Positions 11,101 to 18,991 of a stretch of 64,000 bases of DNA are shown here, piece by piece. The translations under genes were made by a program, and so were the position numbers. Source of the DNA: CAVSMC01 sp963728935 (GTDB lineage Bacteria > Pseudomonadota > Gammaproteobacteria > Burkholderiales > Casimicrobiaceae); contig CAVSMC010000009.1 in NCBI GenBank assembly GCA_963728935.1, forward strand, positions 62,001 through 126,000, given 5' to 3'. The notes below the pieces were generated by a model. It did not search any database, was not told the origin of the DNA, and saw only the letters and a list, made by a program, of their open reading frames with translations. Each line of letters starts with the position of its first letter. Position 1 is the stretch's first letter.

Positions 11101-11493
11101 CTTCTGCACGAATCCCCACGGCGCGCCCGCCGGCGTCAGGCGAATCAGCGTTTCGGTGATGTCGCCGGGGCGAAACAACCGCACGTCCCACCAGTACGGC
11201 GAATACACATCGCCCGCGACGAGCGCCGCGAACGCGGGCTTGCCGCCGCCTTCGAGCTCGACGTAGTTCTGCGTCGAATCGTCATGAGCGAAACGCACCG
11301 CCGTGCGCGCGTCGGGCTTTGCGAGGCGCCGCTCGGTCGCGATCGCCTTCGCCTTCTCGACCGCCTCGGCGCGCGATAGCTTGATGTCGAGATTGACGAC
11401 CGGGATCGCCAGCGGAAAGAGCCTGATCGCGACCGCCGCACAGACGAGCGCGAGCGCGGCGTAAGCGATCCAGAACGCGGGCTTGTGCGTCAC
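8077..11493 (-). CDS. CPBP-family intramembrane metalloprotease, large, internally duplicated
   Basis: 1138 aa with a GTG start two bases after the CoA-transferase stop, so probably translationally coupled. The CPBP (Abi/CAAX-protease-like) core holds the expected motifs: EE at 429-430 with R434, FGGAH at 466-470, and HALFD at 508-512. Many membrane helices flank it. Unusually, two soluble segments each end in the same signature, RYVHVPE (219-225 and 810-816), and are each followed by a membrane block. The protein therefore looks like a duplicated ectodomain-plus-membrane unit, with recognisable catalytic motifs only in the first half. CPBP proteins usually have 200-350 aa. Substrate is unknown; the membrane location and protease fold come from family knowledge. 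Confidence 0.8.
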   Translation of the reverse strand: MTHKPAFWIAYAALALVCAAVAIRLFPLAIPVVNLDIKLSRAEAVEKAKAIATERRLAKPDARTAVRFAHDDSTQNYVELEGGGKPAFAALVAGDVYSPYWWDVRLFRPGDITETLIRLTPAGAPWGFVQKIPEAQVPEAPGALALEPAAARALAEERARVDWQVDFSAYRLLEQTQQKRTSGRIDHAFTYERTSGNLGDSRFRMRLTVAGDALIEVSRYVHVPESFERRFEELRSANNALAGAASLVAGVLYGLGGCVFGVLWLLRRHWLLWRPALAAGLVVGALLALASLASAPSAWFDYDTAQATSTFWIRLVGRAIMIAGVGGLGYALVFMAAEGLTRRAFPSHPQLWRLWSRDAAPTREVLGRTLGGVLFVPIGLALVAAFYYATNRWLGWWQPSESLTDPNVLGSAVPALTPIAISLQAGFMEESLFRAVPLALAALIGARFGRRTLAIAIAVVIQALVFGGAHANYPGFPYYSRLVELFVPATIWALIFLRFGLLPTVLLHALFDLTLFSIPLFLVDAPAGYVQQALIVVAALVPIAIVLARRVRTNAWRELPPALRNGGWHFAAQPAPEAASAHGPHADVAPWAVRFQRALPALGIAGIALWIAATPFRADVPGIGIGRAEAEAAADAALAQRGISLAAPWQRYAATKVAPDDGAQWLMHRFVFSEAGRDVYRTVVGSALAPPLWEIRYARFEGDVAERAEEWRVTITGDGALRQVRHALPEQRPGARLSRDEAHALAERALMTAFGRDVASVVDVGADERTLPARTDWAFTFGDPKAAVGPGGEARFVVTIAGDEVVGAGRYVHVPETWLRAERERDGRLTLLRFAIGGTVLAAAIAALIYAVVAWARARSDRRALVALVVIALVLSLAAAANAWPQAAIGLSTTEPLATQVSLAVLRRIAGALGGALLIGLIGGVAVHAASQRTAQPIAGRLPAWAAGVAAALLASGVGAALARIAPQTVPLWPDLGLVSLASPAVGALISGARTLLTIAVGLFLLVILERITDHWHRRRWLVALVLIAVLVATGLAAADPIATIARGIAGGLVLVAIVLGLLRYDGAAVPAFIATGGTLSFIEEAVRGGWPAAPLHALIAALAAAAVAWLATRYIVAARTVATTAATARRPGSPSTA

Positions 11494-11494
11494 G

Positions 11495-12730
11495 CTAGCG
11501 CACGACGCCGATCACGCCGCGCGAGGCGAGCGCGCCGATCGTCGCGTCGTCGTAGCCGAGACGTTCGCGCAACACCGCCGCCGTGTGCTGGCCGAGCAGC
11601 GGCGGCGCGTCGCCGTATTCGATCGACGAGCGCGAATAGCGGATCGGCGTTGCGACCTGCGGCGCCGTGCGCGACAGCGGGTGCGCAAGATCGAGCCGCA
11701 TGCGCCGCGCGACGACCTGGGGATCGGCGAAGACCTGATCGAGCCGGTTGATCGGCCCGCATGGCACGCCGGCTGCGTCGAGCGCGTCGAGCCAATCGCG
11801 CTGCGTGCGTGCGCGGACGATCTCGGCGAGCAACGGCACGAGCTCGCCGCGGTTGCGCACGCGCTCGGCGTTGGTCGCATAGCGCGGATCGCTCGCCCAC
11901 TGCGGCACGCCGGCGATCGCGCAGAACTTCGCGAACTGGCTGTCGTTGCCAACCGCGATGATCAGATGGCCGTCGGCGCACGCGAACACCTGATACGGCA
12001 CGATGTTCTGATGCGCGTTGCCGGCGCGGCCGGGCGCAACGCCGGTGGTGAGATAGTTCAGGTTCATCACCGACATCATCGCGACCGCCGAGTCGAGCAG
12101 CGCGAGATCGATCCATTGGCCTTCGCCGGTGCGCTCGCGATGCGCGATTGCGGCGAGGATGGCGACCGACGCGTACATGCCGGTCATCAGATCGGTGATC
12201 GCGACGCCCGCCTTTTGCGGTCCACCGCCGGGGACGTCGTCGCGCTCTCCGGTGATGCTCATGAAGCCGCTCATCCCCTGGATGATGAAGTCGTAGCCCG
12301 CGCGCTCCGCGTACGGACCGTCCTGGCCGAAACCGGTGATCGATGCATAGACGATCGACGCGTTTTCCGCCGAAACGTTCGCGTAATCGAGGCCGTAGCG
12401 CACAAGGCCGCCGACCTTGAAGTTCTCGATCAGCACGTCCGCCTGCAGCGCGAGATCGCGGACGATCCGCTGCCCCTGCGGCGTCGTGAAATCGACGGCG
12501 ACCGATTGCTTGGACCGATTGCAGCACAGATAGTACGCAGCCTCCGACGTCGCGCGCCCTTCGGCATCGGCAAGATACGGCGGCCCCCATGCGCGCGTGT
12601 CGTCACCGCCGCCCGGCCGCTCGATCTTGATGACGGTTGCGCCGAGGTCGCCCAGCAGCTGCGTGCACCACGGACCGGCGAGCACGCGGGAGAGATCGAG
12701 GACGGTCAGGTGGGAGAGCGGAGCGGGCAT
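11495..12730 (-). CDS. CaiB/BaiF family (family III) CoA-transferase
   Basis: 411 aa, the normal length for family III. It begins with the typical PLSHLTVLDLSRVLAGPWC, has the early IKIERPGGGDDTRAWGP segment, and keeps the putative catalytic aspartate as D180 in ITDLMTGMYA, equivalent to the Asp of formyl-CoA transferase. Family members move CoA between carboxylic acids such as formate/oxalate, succinate/malate or glutarate. The specificity here is not evident. It is immediately followed by the CPBP protease gene. A TATAGT -10 on the minus strand (12817-12822) could drive it. The neighbours give no pathway clue. Confidence 0.9.
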   Translation of the reverse strand: MPAPLSHLTVLDLSRVLAGPWCTQLLGDLGATVIKIERPGGGDDTRAWGPPYLADAEGRATSEAAYYLCCNRSKQSVAVDFTTPQGQRIVRDLALQADVLIENFKVGGLVRYGLDYANVSAENASIVYASITGFGQDGPYAERAGYDFIIQGMSGFMSITGERDDVPGGGPQKAGVAITDLMTGMYASVAILAAIAHRERTGEGQWIDLALLDSAVAMMSVMNLNYLTTGVAPGRAGNAHQNIVPYQVFACADGHLIIAVGNDSQFAKFCAIAGVPQWASDPRYATNAERVRNRGELVPLLAEIVRARTQRDWLDALDAAGVPCGPINRLDQVFADPQVVARRMRLDLAHPLSRTAPQVATPIRYSRSSIEYGDAPPLLGQHTAAVLRERLGYDDATIGALASRGVIGVVR

Positions 12731-12816
12731 GGCGCTGCACGCGGGTGATGGTGTCGGCTCGCGTGCCGGACGTCGGCTGGCCGAACGTGAACCGTTCGCG
12801 CCGCGACGCGCGCAAG

Positions 12817-12822
12817 ACTATA
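12817..12822 (-). promoter_or_regulatory. Putative -10 box for the CoA-transferase gene
   Basis: TATAGT on the minus strand, about 85 bases ahead of the CoA-transferase ATG. The hexamer 18 bases upstream is a poor -35. This is a position-based guess only. Confidence 0.3.
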
Positions 12823-12869
12823 GCAGAAGGCGCACCGCCGGTTCGATTTGCGGTCGGCGGCGATCAGCG

Positions 12870-13027
12870 ATCCGCCGAGCGATCACCGATGCCGCAGCGG
12901 AAGATCACCGGTTTCGGCAAGGATCTGGCGCCCTGCGGCGAGCGCACGAAATCGATGCCGAAGCGAAACTCGATTGGCCGACGGCATCGGCAACGACGAC
13001 CGCTACCGGCCCGCGGCTGACGACCAT
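12870..13027 (-). pseudogene. Decayed N-terminal fragment of a class III nucleotide cyclase gene (paralog remnant)
   Basis: An ATG at 13027, three bases beyond the TAG of the intact cyclase gene, opens MVVSRGPVAVVVADAVGQSS. This closely mirrors the intact protein's MVVSRRLVAVVVADVVGYSR. The frame stops at 12905. Just after the match, another frame reads IEFRFGIDF, mirroring IEFRVGINL from the metal/substrate-binding part of the intact cyclase, so about 75 residues are missing between the two matches. Beyond about 12870 no similarity remains. The simplest reading is a tandem duplicate of the upstream cyclase gene that lost most of its sequence. The remaining DNA up to the CoA-transferase promoter (about 12823-12870) holds nothing I recognise. 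Confidence 0.6.
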
Positions 13028-13030
13028 GGG

Positions 13031-14920
13031 CTACTCCGGGACGCCGGCCCTGCGAAGACCGGGCAGATAGTGCTTCTCATCCATCGCGACCGCTTCGGGC
13101 GCGACGCTCCCGTGGAAGCGCGCCCTGTATCGTGACATGGTGAACGTCGGTGCAAGCTTCAGCAACTTGTCTTTCGCCTTCGCGGCCTTCTCGGCGTCTC
13201 CGGCCATCGCATACGCCGCCGCAAGATTCGACACGGCGTTCCAGTCGTCGCCCGAAGTGCCCGCGCGCTCGCATTCGAGGATCGCCTGCTCGTAGGCGCC
13301 CAGGTTGACATGCGCGCTGCACGCCTGGATCGCCAACGCCCATTGGTGAGCGCCGATCACCGGACGCAGTCTCGCGACCAGCTTGAGCGTTTCCTCGGGC
13401 TTGCCCGCGTCGAGATAATAGAACCCGCGCACCAGCGATACCGAATAGCGCGTCGGATCGAGCTCTTCGGCACGATCGAGCGCGAGCGCCGCGGCCGGCA
13501 GGTTACCGCGGATCCTCAGTGCGTTGCTTCGGGTCACCCAGCCGGAGCTGTCCTTCGGATCGAGCGTGACCGCTCGCAGCGTGTCGTCGTCGGCTTGCGC
13601 GACGAGCGGCGCGGGATCGGCGGCGAAATCGTTGAAGAAGATGTCGATGTCCGCTGCCGCGCGCATCGTCCGGGCGCGCGGCAGGTTCGGATCGAGCTTG
13701 ATCGCCGCGTCCATCAGCCGGCGCATCTCGCGCGCATTGGCAACCGGATCCGGAAGCGAAAGGCCCATCGCGCAATCGACGAGATCGTCCGCGCTCGCGC
13801 CCTTGTCGCAGCTCGGCACGGCGTGTGCGATCGACGTCGTGAGCATCTGCCGGATCGCCGACGCGAGCTCCCAGATCACCGCCTTGTTGTCGCCGAATCG
13901 CGCTCGCTCGAAGGTCTTGCGCACGCTCTCGACTTGGGTGTCGTCGCGTGTGTCCACGACGCGCACGCTCGTCGCGACCTGGCCTCCGTCCGTTTGCACG
14001 TTCGTGCGAACGAGAAAACGCACTTTCGCCTCCTGCCCGAGCGTCTTCGCGTCGACGGTGTTGTTCGCGTGAGCGGCCGCGGTCTCCGGAGCGACGACGC
14101 GAATGTGGTGAACGCTGTCGGCGAGCGCGTGCGTGACGTCCACGCCGAGCTGCACCGCCTCCGCGGCTAGCGTCGGATCGCCGCCCGACGTCGTGAACGG
14201 TGCGATCATCGCCGAGCGCAACGGAATCGCGGCCGCGATCGTGTCGGTTTTCGCGCCATGTTGCCAAATCCGCCACCCCCCCAGCAGCGCCGCACCGATC
14301 GACAACAGCGCACCGGCGCCCAAATAAACGCTTCGACGCGGCAGCCGGTGGCGTGCGAACGTGCTCGCCTTGCGCGACGTCGACGCCGCGTTCAATCCTT
14401 TCTCGAGCGCGACGCGAAACACACGAATCGGCTTCGAGATGTTCTTCACGCGTTGCTCGCCCGAATCGATGAATTCGACGCCGAGGTCTTCGCGCACCTG
14501 CTCCCACACCGCTGCCGCGACGCAGATTCCGCCGGGATCGGAGAGCGCTTCGAGCCGCGCCGCGACGTTGACGCCGTCACCGACGATGTCGTCGCCTTCG
14601 ACGATGATGTCGCCCAGATTGATGCCGACGCGAAACTCGATGCGCGAGTCCGGCGGAACGTGAACGTTGCGCGCGCCCATCTCGCGCTGAATTTCGACGG
14701 CGCAGCGTAGCGCCGACGTGGCGCTCGCGAATTCCAGCAGCATGCCGTCGCCCGTCGTCTTGACCGTTCGCCCGCCGTGCTCGGCGATCTTCAGCTCGAT
14801 CAACTCCGCGCTGAGCGCGCGCAACCGCTGGTGCGTGCCGGCCTCGTCGCGTTCCATCAACCGCGAGTAGCCGACGACATCGGCGACGACGACGGCGACG
14901 AGACGGCGGCTGACGACCAT
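13031..14920 (-). CDS. Class III adenylate/guanylate cyclase with a membrane helix and C-terminal repeats
   Basis: 629 aa. Residues about 5-175 are a class III cyclase catalytic domain: the first metal-binding Asp in VVADVVGYSRLM, then KTTGDGMLLEF, FRVGINLGDIIVEGDDIVGDGVNVAARLE, and VKNISKPIRVFRV. One membrane helix follows (VYLGAGALLSIGAALLGGW, about 200-220), then a FlgO/TolB-like region and TPR-like helical repeats to the C-terminus. This cytoplasmic-cyclase, membrane, periplasmic-TPR plan is common in rhizobia and betaproteobacteria. The product is most likely cAMP but is not proven. ATG 14920 was preferred over a TTG two codons earlier because the decayed copy downstream keeps only this ATG. 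The preceding frameshifted gene ends 31 bases upstream. Confidence 0.85.
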   Translation of the reverse strand: MVVSRRLVAVVVADVVGYSRLMERDEAGTHQRLRALSAELIELKIAEHGGRTVKTTGDGMLLEFASATSALRCAVEIQREMGARNVHVPPDSRIEFRVGINLGDIIVEGDDIVGDGVNVAARLEALSDPGGICVAAAVWEQVREDLGVEFIDSGEQRVKNISKPIRVFRVALEKGLNAASTSRKASTFARHRLPRRSVYLGAGALLSIGAALLGGWRIWQHGAKTDTIAAAIPLRSAMIAPFTTSGGDPTLAAEAVQLGVDVTHALADSVHHIRVVAPETAAAHANNTVDAKTLGQEAKVRFLVRTNVQTDGGQVATSVRVVDTRDDTQVESVRKTFERARFGDNKAVIWELASAIRQMLTTSIAHAVPSCDKGASADDLVDCAMGLSLPDPVANAREMRRLMDAAIKLDPNLPRARTMRAAADIDIFFNDFAADPAPLVAQADDDTLRAVTLDPKDSSGWVTRSNALRIRGNLPAAALALDRAEELDPTRYSVSLVRGFYYLDAGKPEETLKLVARLRPVIGAHQWALAIQACSAHVNLGAYEQAILECERAGTSGDDWNAVSNLAAAYAMAGDAEKAAKAKDKLLKLAPTFTMSRYRARFHGSVAPEAVAMDEKHYLPGLRRAGVPE

Positions 14921-14951
14921 CGTCAAACGATATCGCGAAAGCGGACGACGG

Positions 14952-15727
14952 TCACTTCTCCTTCAGCATGGGCTGCAGCGCGCGTTCGATTTCGGACTTC
15001 AGCAACGCCTGGACCATCGCCATCTTTCGCCCGTCGCTGAGGGCGTTCCACGGCGTGGCATCCGTGGAATCGGCGGCTGCATACGCAGTGCCGGCAGTCA
15101 CACGCGAACGCGCCGCAGCCGTCCTGCTCTTCGGATCGATGATCAGGATCTGGAAGTTCGCGAAAATGCCGAGGAATCCGCGTCCGATCGCATTTGTCCT
15201 CTCCGATCGCAGCGGGAGGTTCGGATCGATGTAGAAGCCGAGCCCGGCAGCCTTGCCGCCGCCGACATGACGCGGTCCGTGCGCAGGTCCGGCTCCGCGC
15301 GAAGCGGTGCGATCAGCAGCAGCCGCGGATCCGCCGCACCGGCGAACGCGCCGTCGAGCTGCGTCAGCAAGCCGTGCACGTCCGCAACGTCCGCGTCTGC
15401 CAACGATTCGCCGAGCGCGTAGAGCGCAGGGTCCCTCGTGCGCAGCATCGTCACCGAGACGTCGGGCCTCGCCCGGGCGATCGTCGCATCGGCGGCACGA
15501 ACGGCGAAATCGTCGAGCGCCGAGCCCGCGATCGACGCGACGCGGGAAACGTTGCGATCGAGGTTACTGCCGATCTGCTGCTCCGCGGTGATGACGGTAA
15601 AGCGGTCGCCGATCAGCGAGAGGATCAGGTAGGTTTCGGCGGCGGCCCATCCGGCAGCTAAGAGGCCGATTGCGAGCAGCCATCGCGACAACCGCTCGCC
15701 GTGCGGGTCGTCACGCAAGCTCAACAC
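14952..15727 (-). pseudogene. Hypothetical membrane-anchored protein, apparently frameshifted
   Basis: Two abutting frames read as one protein. From a GTG at 15727 the first frame gives an N-terminal membrane helix (LSRWLLAIGLLAAGWAAAE) and a soluble part with VTMLRTRDPALYALGESLAD and LLLIAPLRAEPDLRTD. Near 15256-15262 coding character switches to the next frame, GGKAAGLGFYIDPNLPLRS, which continues FLGIFANFQILIIDPKSR to a stop at 14952. Inserting one base in the GGCGGCGGC run restores a single frame of about 258 aa. Uncorrected, the first frame runs on to 15143 with a low-quality tail. I do not recognise a characterised family. It lies 22 bases after pntB and 31 before the cyclase gene, probably one transcript. 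This could be a real mutation or a sequencing error. Confidence 0.55.
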
Positions 15728-15749
15728 GCGCCCCCGGCCCGGGCGTCCG

Positions 15750-17135
15750 CTACTCGATCGCTTTGACGAGGTCCTCGACGACCTTCTTGGCGTCGCCGAA
15801 CACCATCATCGTCTTGTCCATGTAGAAGAGCGGATTGTCGAGGCCGGCGTAGCCGGATGCCATCGACCGCTTGTTGACGATGACGGTCTTCGCCTTGTAC
15901 GCCTCGAGGATCGGCATGCCATAGATCGCGCTGCCCTTCTGCTCGGCCAACGGATTGACGACGTCGTTCGCGCCGAGGATCAGCGCGACGTCGGCGGTGC
16001 CGAACTCGCCGTTGATGTCCTCCATCTCGAAAACCTGGTCGTACGGCACCTCGGCCTCGGCGAGCAGCACGTTCATGTGGCCCGGCATGCGCCCGGCAAC
16101 CGGGTGGATCGCGTACTTCACCGTGACGCCCTTGTCGGCGAGCTTCGTCGCCATCTCTTTCACCGCGTGCTGCGCGCGCGCGACCGCGAGCCCGTAGCCG
16201 GGCACGATTATGACCGTCTCCGCATTGCTCATGATGAACGCGGCGTCGTCCGGACTGCCCGACCTGACCGTCTTCTTGCCCGCATCGCCGCCCGCCACGG
16301 CGACCTCACCGCCGAAGCCGCCGAGGATCACGCTGATGAAGCTGCGGTTCATCGCCTTGCACATGATGTACGACAGGATCGCGCCGGAGCTGCCGACGAG
16401 CGAGCCGGCGATGATGAGCATCGGATTGTTGAGCGAGAAACCGATGCCCGCGGCGGCCCATCCCGAATAGCTGTTCAGCATCGAGATCACGACCGGCATG
16501 TCGGCGCCGCCGATCGGAATGATGATCAGCACGCCGAGCAGGAAGGCGAGCGCCGTCATCACGATGAACGGCAGCCAACCGCCGCCCATGAAGAACCAGA
16601 TGCCGAAGCCGATCATCGCGATGCCGATCAGCAGGTTGATCCAGTGCTGGCCCGGATAGACGATCGGCGCGCTGCCGATGCGGCCGGACAGCTTGCCGAA
16701 CGCGATCACCGAGCCCGAGAAGGTGATAGCGCCGATGAACGTGCCGATGAAGAGCTCGAGCATGTTGCCGGTCGGCAGCGGCACGGGCAGTCCGAACGCC
16801 GCCGGATTGTTCACCGCGGCGATCGCGATCAGCACGGCCGCCATGCCGACGAGCGAGTGGAACGCGGCGACCAGCTCCGGCATCTGTGTCATCTGCACGC
16901 GCCGCGCGATCACCGCGCCGACCGCTCCGCCGGCGGCGATGCCGATCAGGATCAGCGCGACGTTCTTGGTATTCGCGTAGACGAGCGCGAGCGTCACGAC
17001 GACCGCGATCGCCATGCCGGCGATGCCGAGCACGTTGCCGCGCCGCGCGGTCGACGGATGCGACAGTCCCTTAAGCGCGAGGATGAAGCAGATCGACGCG
17101 ACGAGATACCAGAGGGCGACTTGATTGGCGCTCAT
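15750..17135 (-). CDS. pntB: NAD(P) transhydrogenase subunit beta
   Basis: 461 aa, the normal length of PntB. The N-terminal half holds about nine membrane helices forming the proton channel (dII). The C-terminal about 180 aa are the NADP(H)-binding domain (dIII), with IVPGYGLAVARAQHAV, HPVAGRMPGHMNVLLAEA and GANDVVNP, all hallmarks of the family. The enzyme uses the proton motive force to reduce NADP+ with NADH. A longer in-frame extension is ignored: ATG 17135 begins the conserved MSANQVALWYLVASICFIL and has a GGGGA ribosome site. It follows pntAB by 22 bases. Confidence 0.96.
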   Translation of the reverse strand: MSANQVALWYLVASICFILALKGLSHPSTARRGNVLGIAGMAIAVVVTLALVYANTKNVALILIGIAAGGAVGAVIARRVQMTQMPELVAAFHSLVGMAAVLIAIAAVNNPAAFGLPVPLPTGNMLELFIGTFIGAITFSGSVIAFGKLSGRIGSAPIVYPGQHWINLLIGIAMIGFGIWFFMGGGWLPFIVMTALAFLLGVLIIIPIGGADMPVVISMLNSYSGWAAAGIGFSLNNPMLIIAGSLVGSSGAILSYIMCKAMNRSFISVILGGFGGEVAVAGGDAGKKTVRSGSPDDAAFIMSNAETVIIVPGYGLAVARAQHAVKEMATKLADKGVTVKYAIHPVAGRMPGHMNVLLAEAEVPYDQVFEMEDINGEFGTADVALILGANDVVNPLAEQKGSAIYGMPILEAYKAKTVIVNKRSMASGYAGLDNPLFYMDKTMMVFGDAKKVVEDLVKAIE

Positions 17136-17157
17136 TGTTTGTCCCCGTGTGCGCGCG

Positions 17158-17484
17158 TCACTTCTTCGCGTCCTTCGCGCTGCCAGCCTTCGGCTCCTTG
17201 CGCTTGAACATCTCGAGCATTCGCTGCGTGACGAGAAAGCCGCCGAACGCGTTGACCGCGGCCAATGCGACCGCGACGACGCCGACCCATCCGCCCCAGT
17301 CCATGACGGCCGGCCCCGCGGCGAGCATTGCACCGACGAGGATGATGGCGGAGATGGCGTTGGTGACGCTCATCAGCGGCGTGTGCAACGCCGGCGTGAC
17401 GCTCCACACGACGTGGTAACCGACGAAGATCGCCAGCACGAAGATGATCAGATAGAAGACGATGGGGTCTACACCGGTAGCCAT
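17158..17484 (-). CDS. pntAB: NAD(P) transhydrogenase subunit alpha part 2 (membrane segment)
   Basis: 108 aa. It corresponds to the C-terminal membrane part of E. coli PntA, encoded separately here as in many alpha- and betaproteobacteria. Three to four helices are visible (FYLIIFVLAIFVGYHVVW; AISAIILVGAMLAAG; WVGVVAVALAAVNAFGGFLV) and it ends in a lysine-rich tail. ATG 17484 was chosen because the conserved part starts at ATGVDPIVFYL, with CTGGAG about 10 bases upstream as ribosome site. It sits between pntAA (200-base gap containing an inverted repeat) and pntB. Confidence 0.93.
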   Translation of the reverse strand: MATGVDPIVFYLIIFVLAIFVGYHVVWSVTPALHTPLMSVTNAISAIILVGAMLAAGPAVMDWGGWVGVVAVALAAVNAFGGFLVTQRMLEMFKRKEPKAGSAKDAKK

Positions 17485-17549
17485 GCGCTTGCTCCAGAGG
17501 TCTAAGCGTTGTAGTTGCCGCAACTCGTGCGGTGCGCCGATCCGTGATC

Positions 17550-17644
17550 CGACGTGCAGCCGCGTTGGACGCGGACTGCCGCGCACGCTGAACGGCTTGC
17601 GATTGCGAGCCAGCGCGGCCGCCGGTCAACGCGGCTGCACGTCG
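17550..17644. repeat. 18-bp perfect inverted repeat in the pntAA-pntAB gap
   Basis: The arms CGACGTGCAGCCGCGTTG (17550-17567) and its exact complement (17627-17644) are separated by 59 bases. They lie wholly in the 200-base gap between pntAA and pntAB. In the transcript they could form a very stable GC-rich stem closing a long loop, without a following T-run. It could set the ratio of subunits, stabilise or process mRNA, or be the scar of a small palindromic element. Confidence 0.7.
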
Positions 17645-17684
17645 TTGCGTAAGGCCGGTGCGTAGTCACGGTCACAGCGTCGCG

Positions 17685-18809
17685 TTAGGCGCGCGGGACC
17701 ACCGCGCCGTTCTCGCAGACGAGCGTGCCTTTGATGATCTCGTCGTCGCGCGGCACGTTGAACGCGCCGCTCTTCGGATCGATCATCAGGTTGAGGAACG
17801 TCAGCACGTTGCGCGCATAGAGCGCCGAGGCGTCGGTCGCGACGGTCGCCGCAAGATTCGGGATGCCGATGATCTTCACGCCGTTGACGTTCGCGACCGT
17901 TCCGATCTGCACGCCTTCGACATTGCCGCCCTGCTCGACCGCGAGATCGACGATCACGGAGCCGGGCTTCATTTCGGCAACGGTCGCCGCCTTGATCAGC
18001 TTGGGCGCGGGACGGCCGGGAATGAGCGCGGTCGTGATCACGATGTCGGCCGCCTTCGCGCGCTCGTGCACGATCGCCGCCTGCCGCGCCATCCACGCGG
18101 GCGGCATCGGCCGCGCGTAACCGCCGACACCCTCGGCGATCTGCTTCTCCTCGTCGGTTTCGTAAGGAACATCGACCCACTTTGCGCCGAGCGACTCCAC
18201 CTGATCTTTCACCGATGGCCGCACGTCGGACGCTTCGATCACTGCACCCAGACGCTTGGCCGTGGCGATCGCCTGGAGTCCCGCGACGCCTACGCCAAGC
18301 ACGAGCACGCGCGCCGCCTTCACCGTTCCCGCCGCCGTCATCAGCATCGGCATGAAGCGGCCGTATTCGTTCGCCGCGGCGATCACCGCCTTGTAGCCCG
18401 CGATGTTCGCCTGCGACGACAGCACGTCCATCGCCTGCGCGCGCGTGATGCGCGGCGCCCACTCGAGCGCGAAGCCGGCGACGCCTGCGTGCGCGATCGT
18501 TTCGAGGCCCGCCGCGTCGAACGGATCGAGAAGGCCGATCAGTACGGCGCCGCGCTTCGTCTGCGCCAGCTCGTCGGTCGACGGCGCGCGGACTTTGAGC
18601 ACGATATCGGCGCCGAGTGCGTCCGCGGCGCTTGCGATCCGCGCGCCGGCCGCTTGATATTGCGCATCGGGAATGCTGCTGCCCGCGCCTGCGCCCGCCT
18701 CGACGACGATCTGGTGCGCACCGCTCGCCGCGAGCTTCTTGACCGTCTCGGGCGTGGCCGCGACGCGCGTTTCGCCCGCGCGGGTCTCACGAGGAATGCC
18801 GATCAACAT
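17685..18809 (-). CDS. pntAA: NAD(P) transhydrogenase subunit alpha part 1 (NAD-binding)
   Basis: 374 aa, the soluble dI domain of the proton-translocating transhydrogenase. It starts with the typical MLIGIPRETRAGETRVAATP. It contains the alanine dehydrogenase/PNT signatures: the NAD-binding Rossmann glycine motif VLVLGVGVAGLQAIATAKRLGA (about residues 168-189), EASDVRP just after it, and the closing PGSVIVDLAVEQGGN segment. It binds NAD(H) on the cytoplasmic side and passes hydride to the PntB dIII domain. It is the first gene of pntAA-pntAB-pntB and is divergent from the glycosyltransferase gene. Confidence 0.95.
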   Translation of the reverse strand: MLIGIPRETRAGETRVAATPETVKKLAASGAHQIVVEAGAGAGSSIPDAQYQAAGARIASAADALGADIVLKVRAPSTDELAQTKRGAVLIGLLDPFDAAGLETIAHAGVAGFALEWAPRITRAQAMDVLSSQANIAGYKAVIAAANEYGRFMPMLMTAAGTVKAARVLVLGVGVAGLQAIATAKRLGAVIEASDVRPSVKDQVESLGAKWVDVPYETDEEKQIAEGVGGYARPMPPAWMARQAAIVHERAKAADIVITTALIPGRPAPKLIKAATVAEMKPGSVIVDLAVEQGGNVEGVQIGTVANVNGVKIIGIPNLAATVATDASALYARNVLTFLNLMIDPKSGAFNVPRDDEIIKGTLVCENGAVVPRA

Positions 18810-18991
18810 GGAGGGATCCCCACTGGTGGCGCCGCTCGCTGTAAAGATGCGTGCCGGCTTTATTGCGTAGACCGCTATGCTGCCACAAACGCCGCCTCGG
18901 CGTCAGGCGCGCAAGTCAAGAGCTTATGATGTGATGGCCGCGAAAACGCGTGGCGGGTCCGAGCACGAGACGCCGCGCGACACGATTCCAG

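Noticed and set aside
16077..17207. Plus-strand 376-codon His/Asp/Arg-rich frame over pntB
   Set aside because: Antisense shadow of pntB, with no domain and no ribosome site.
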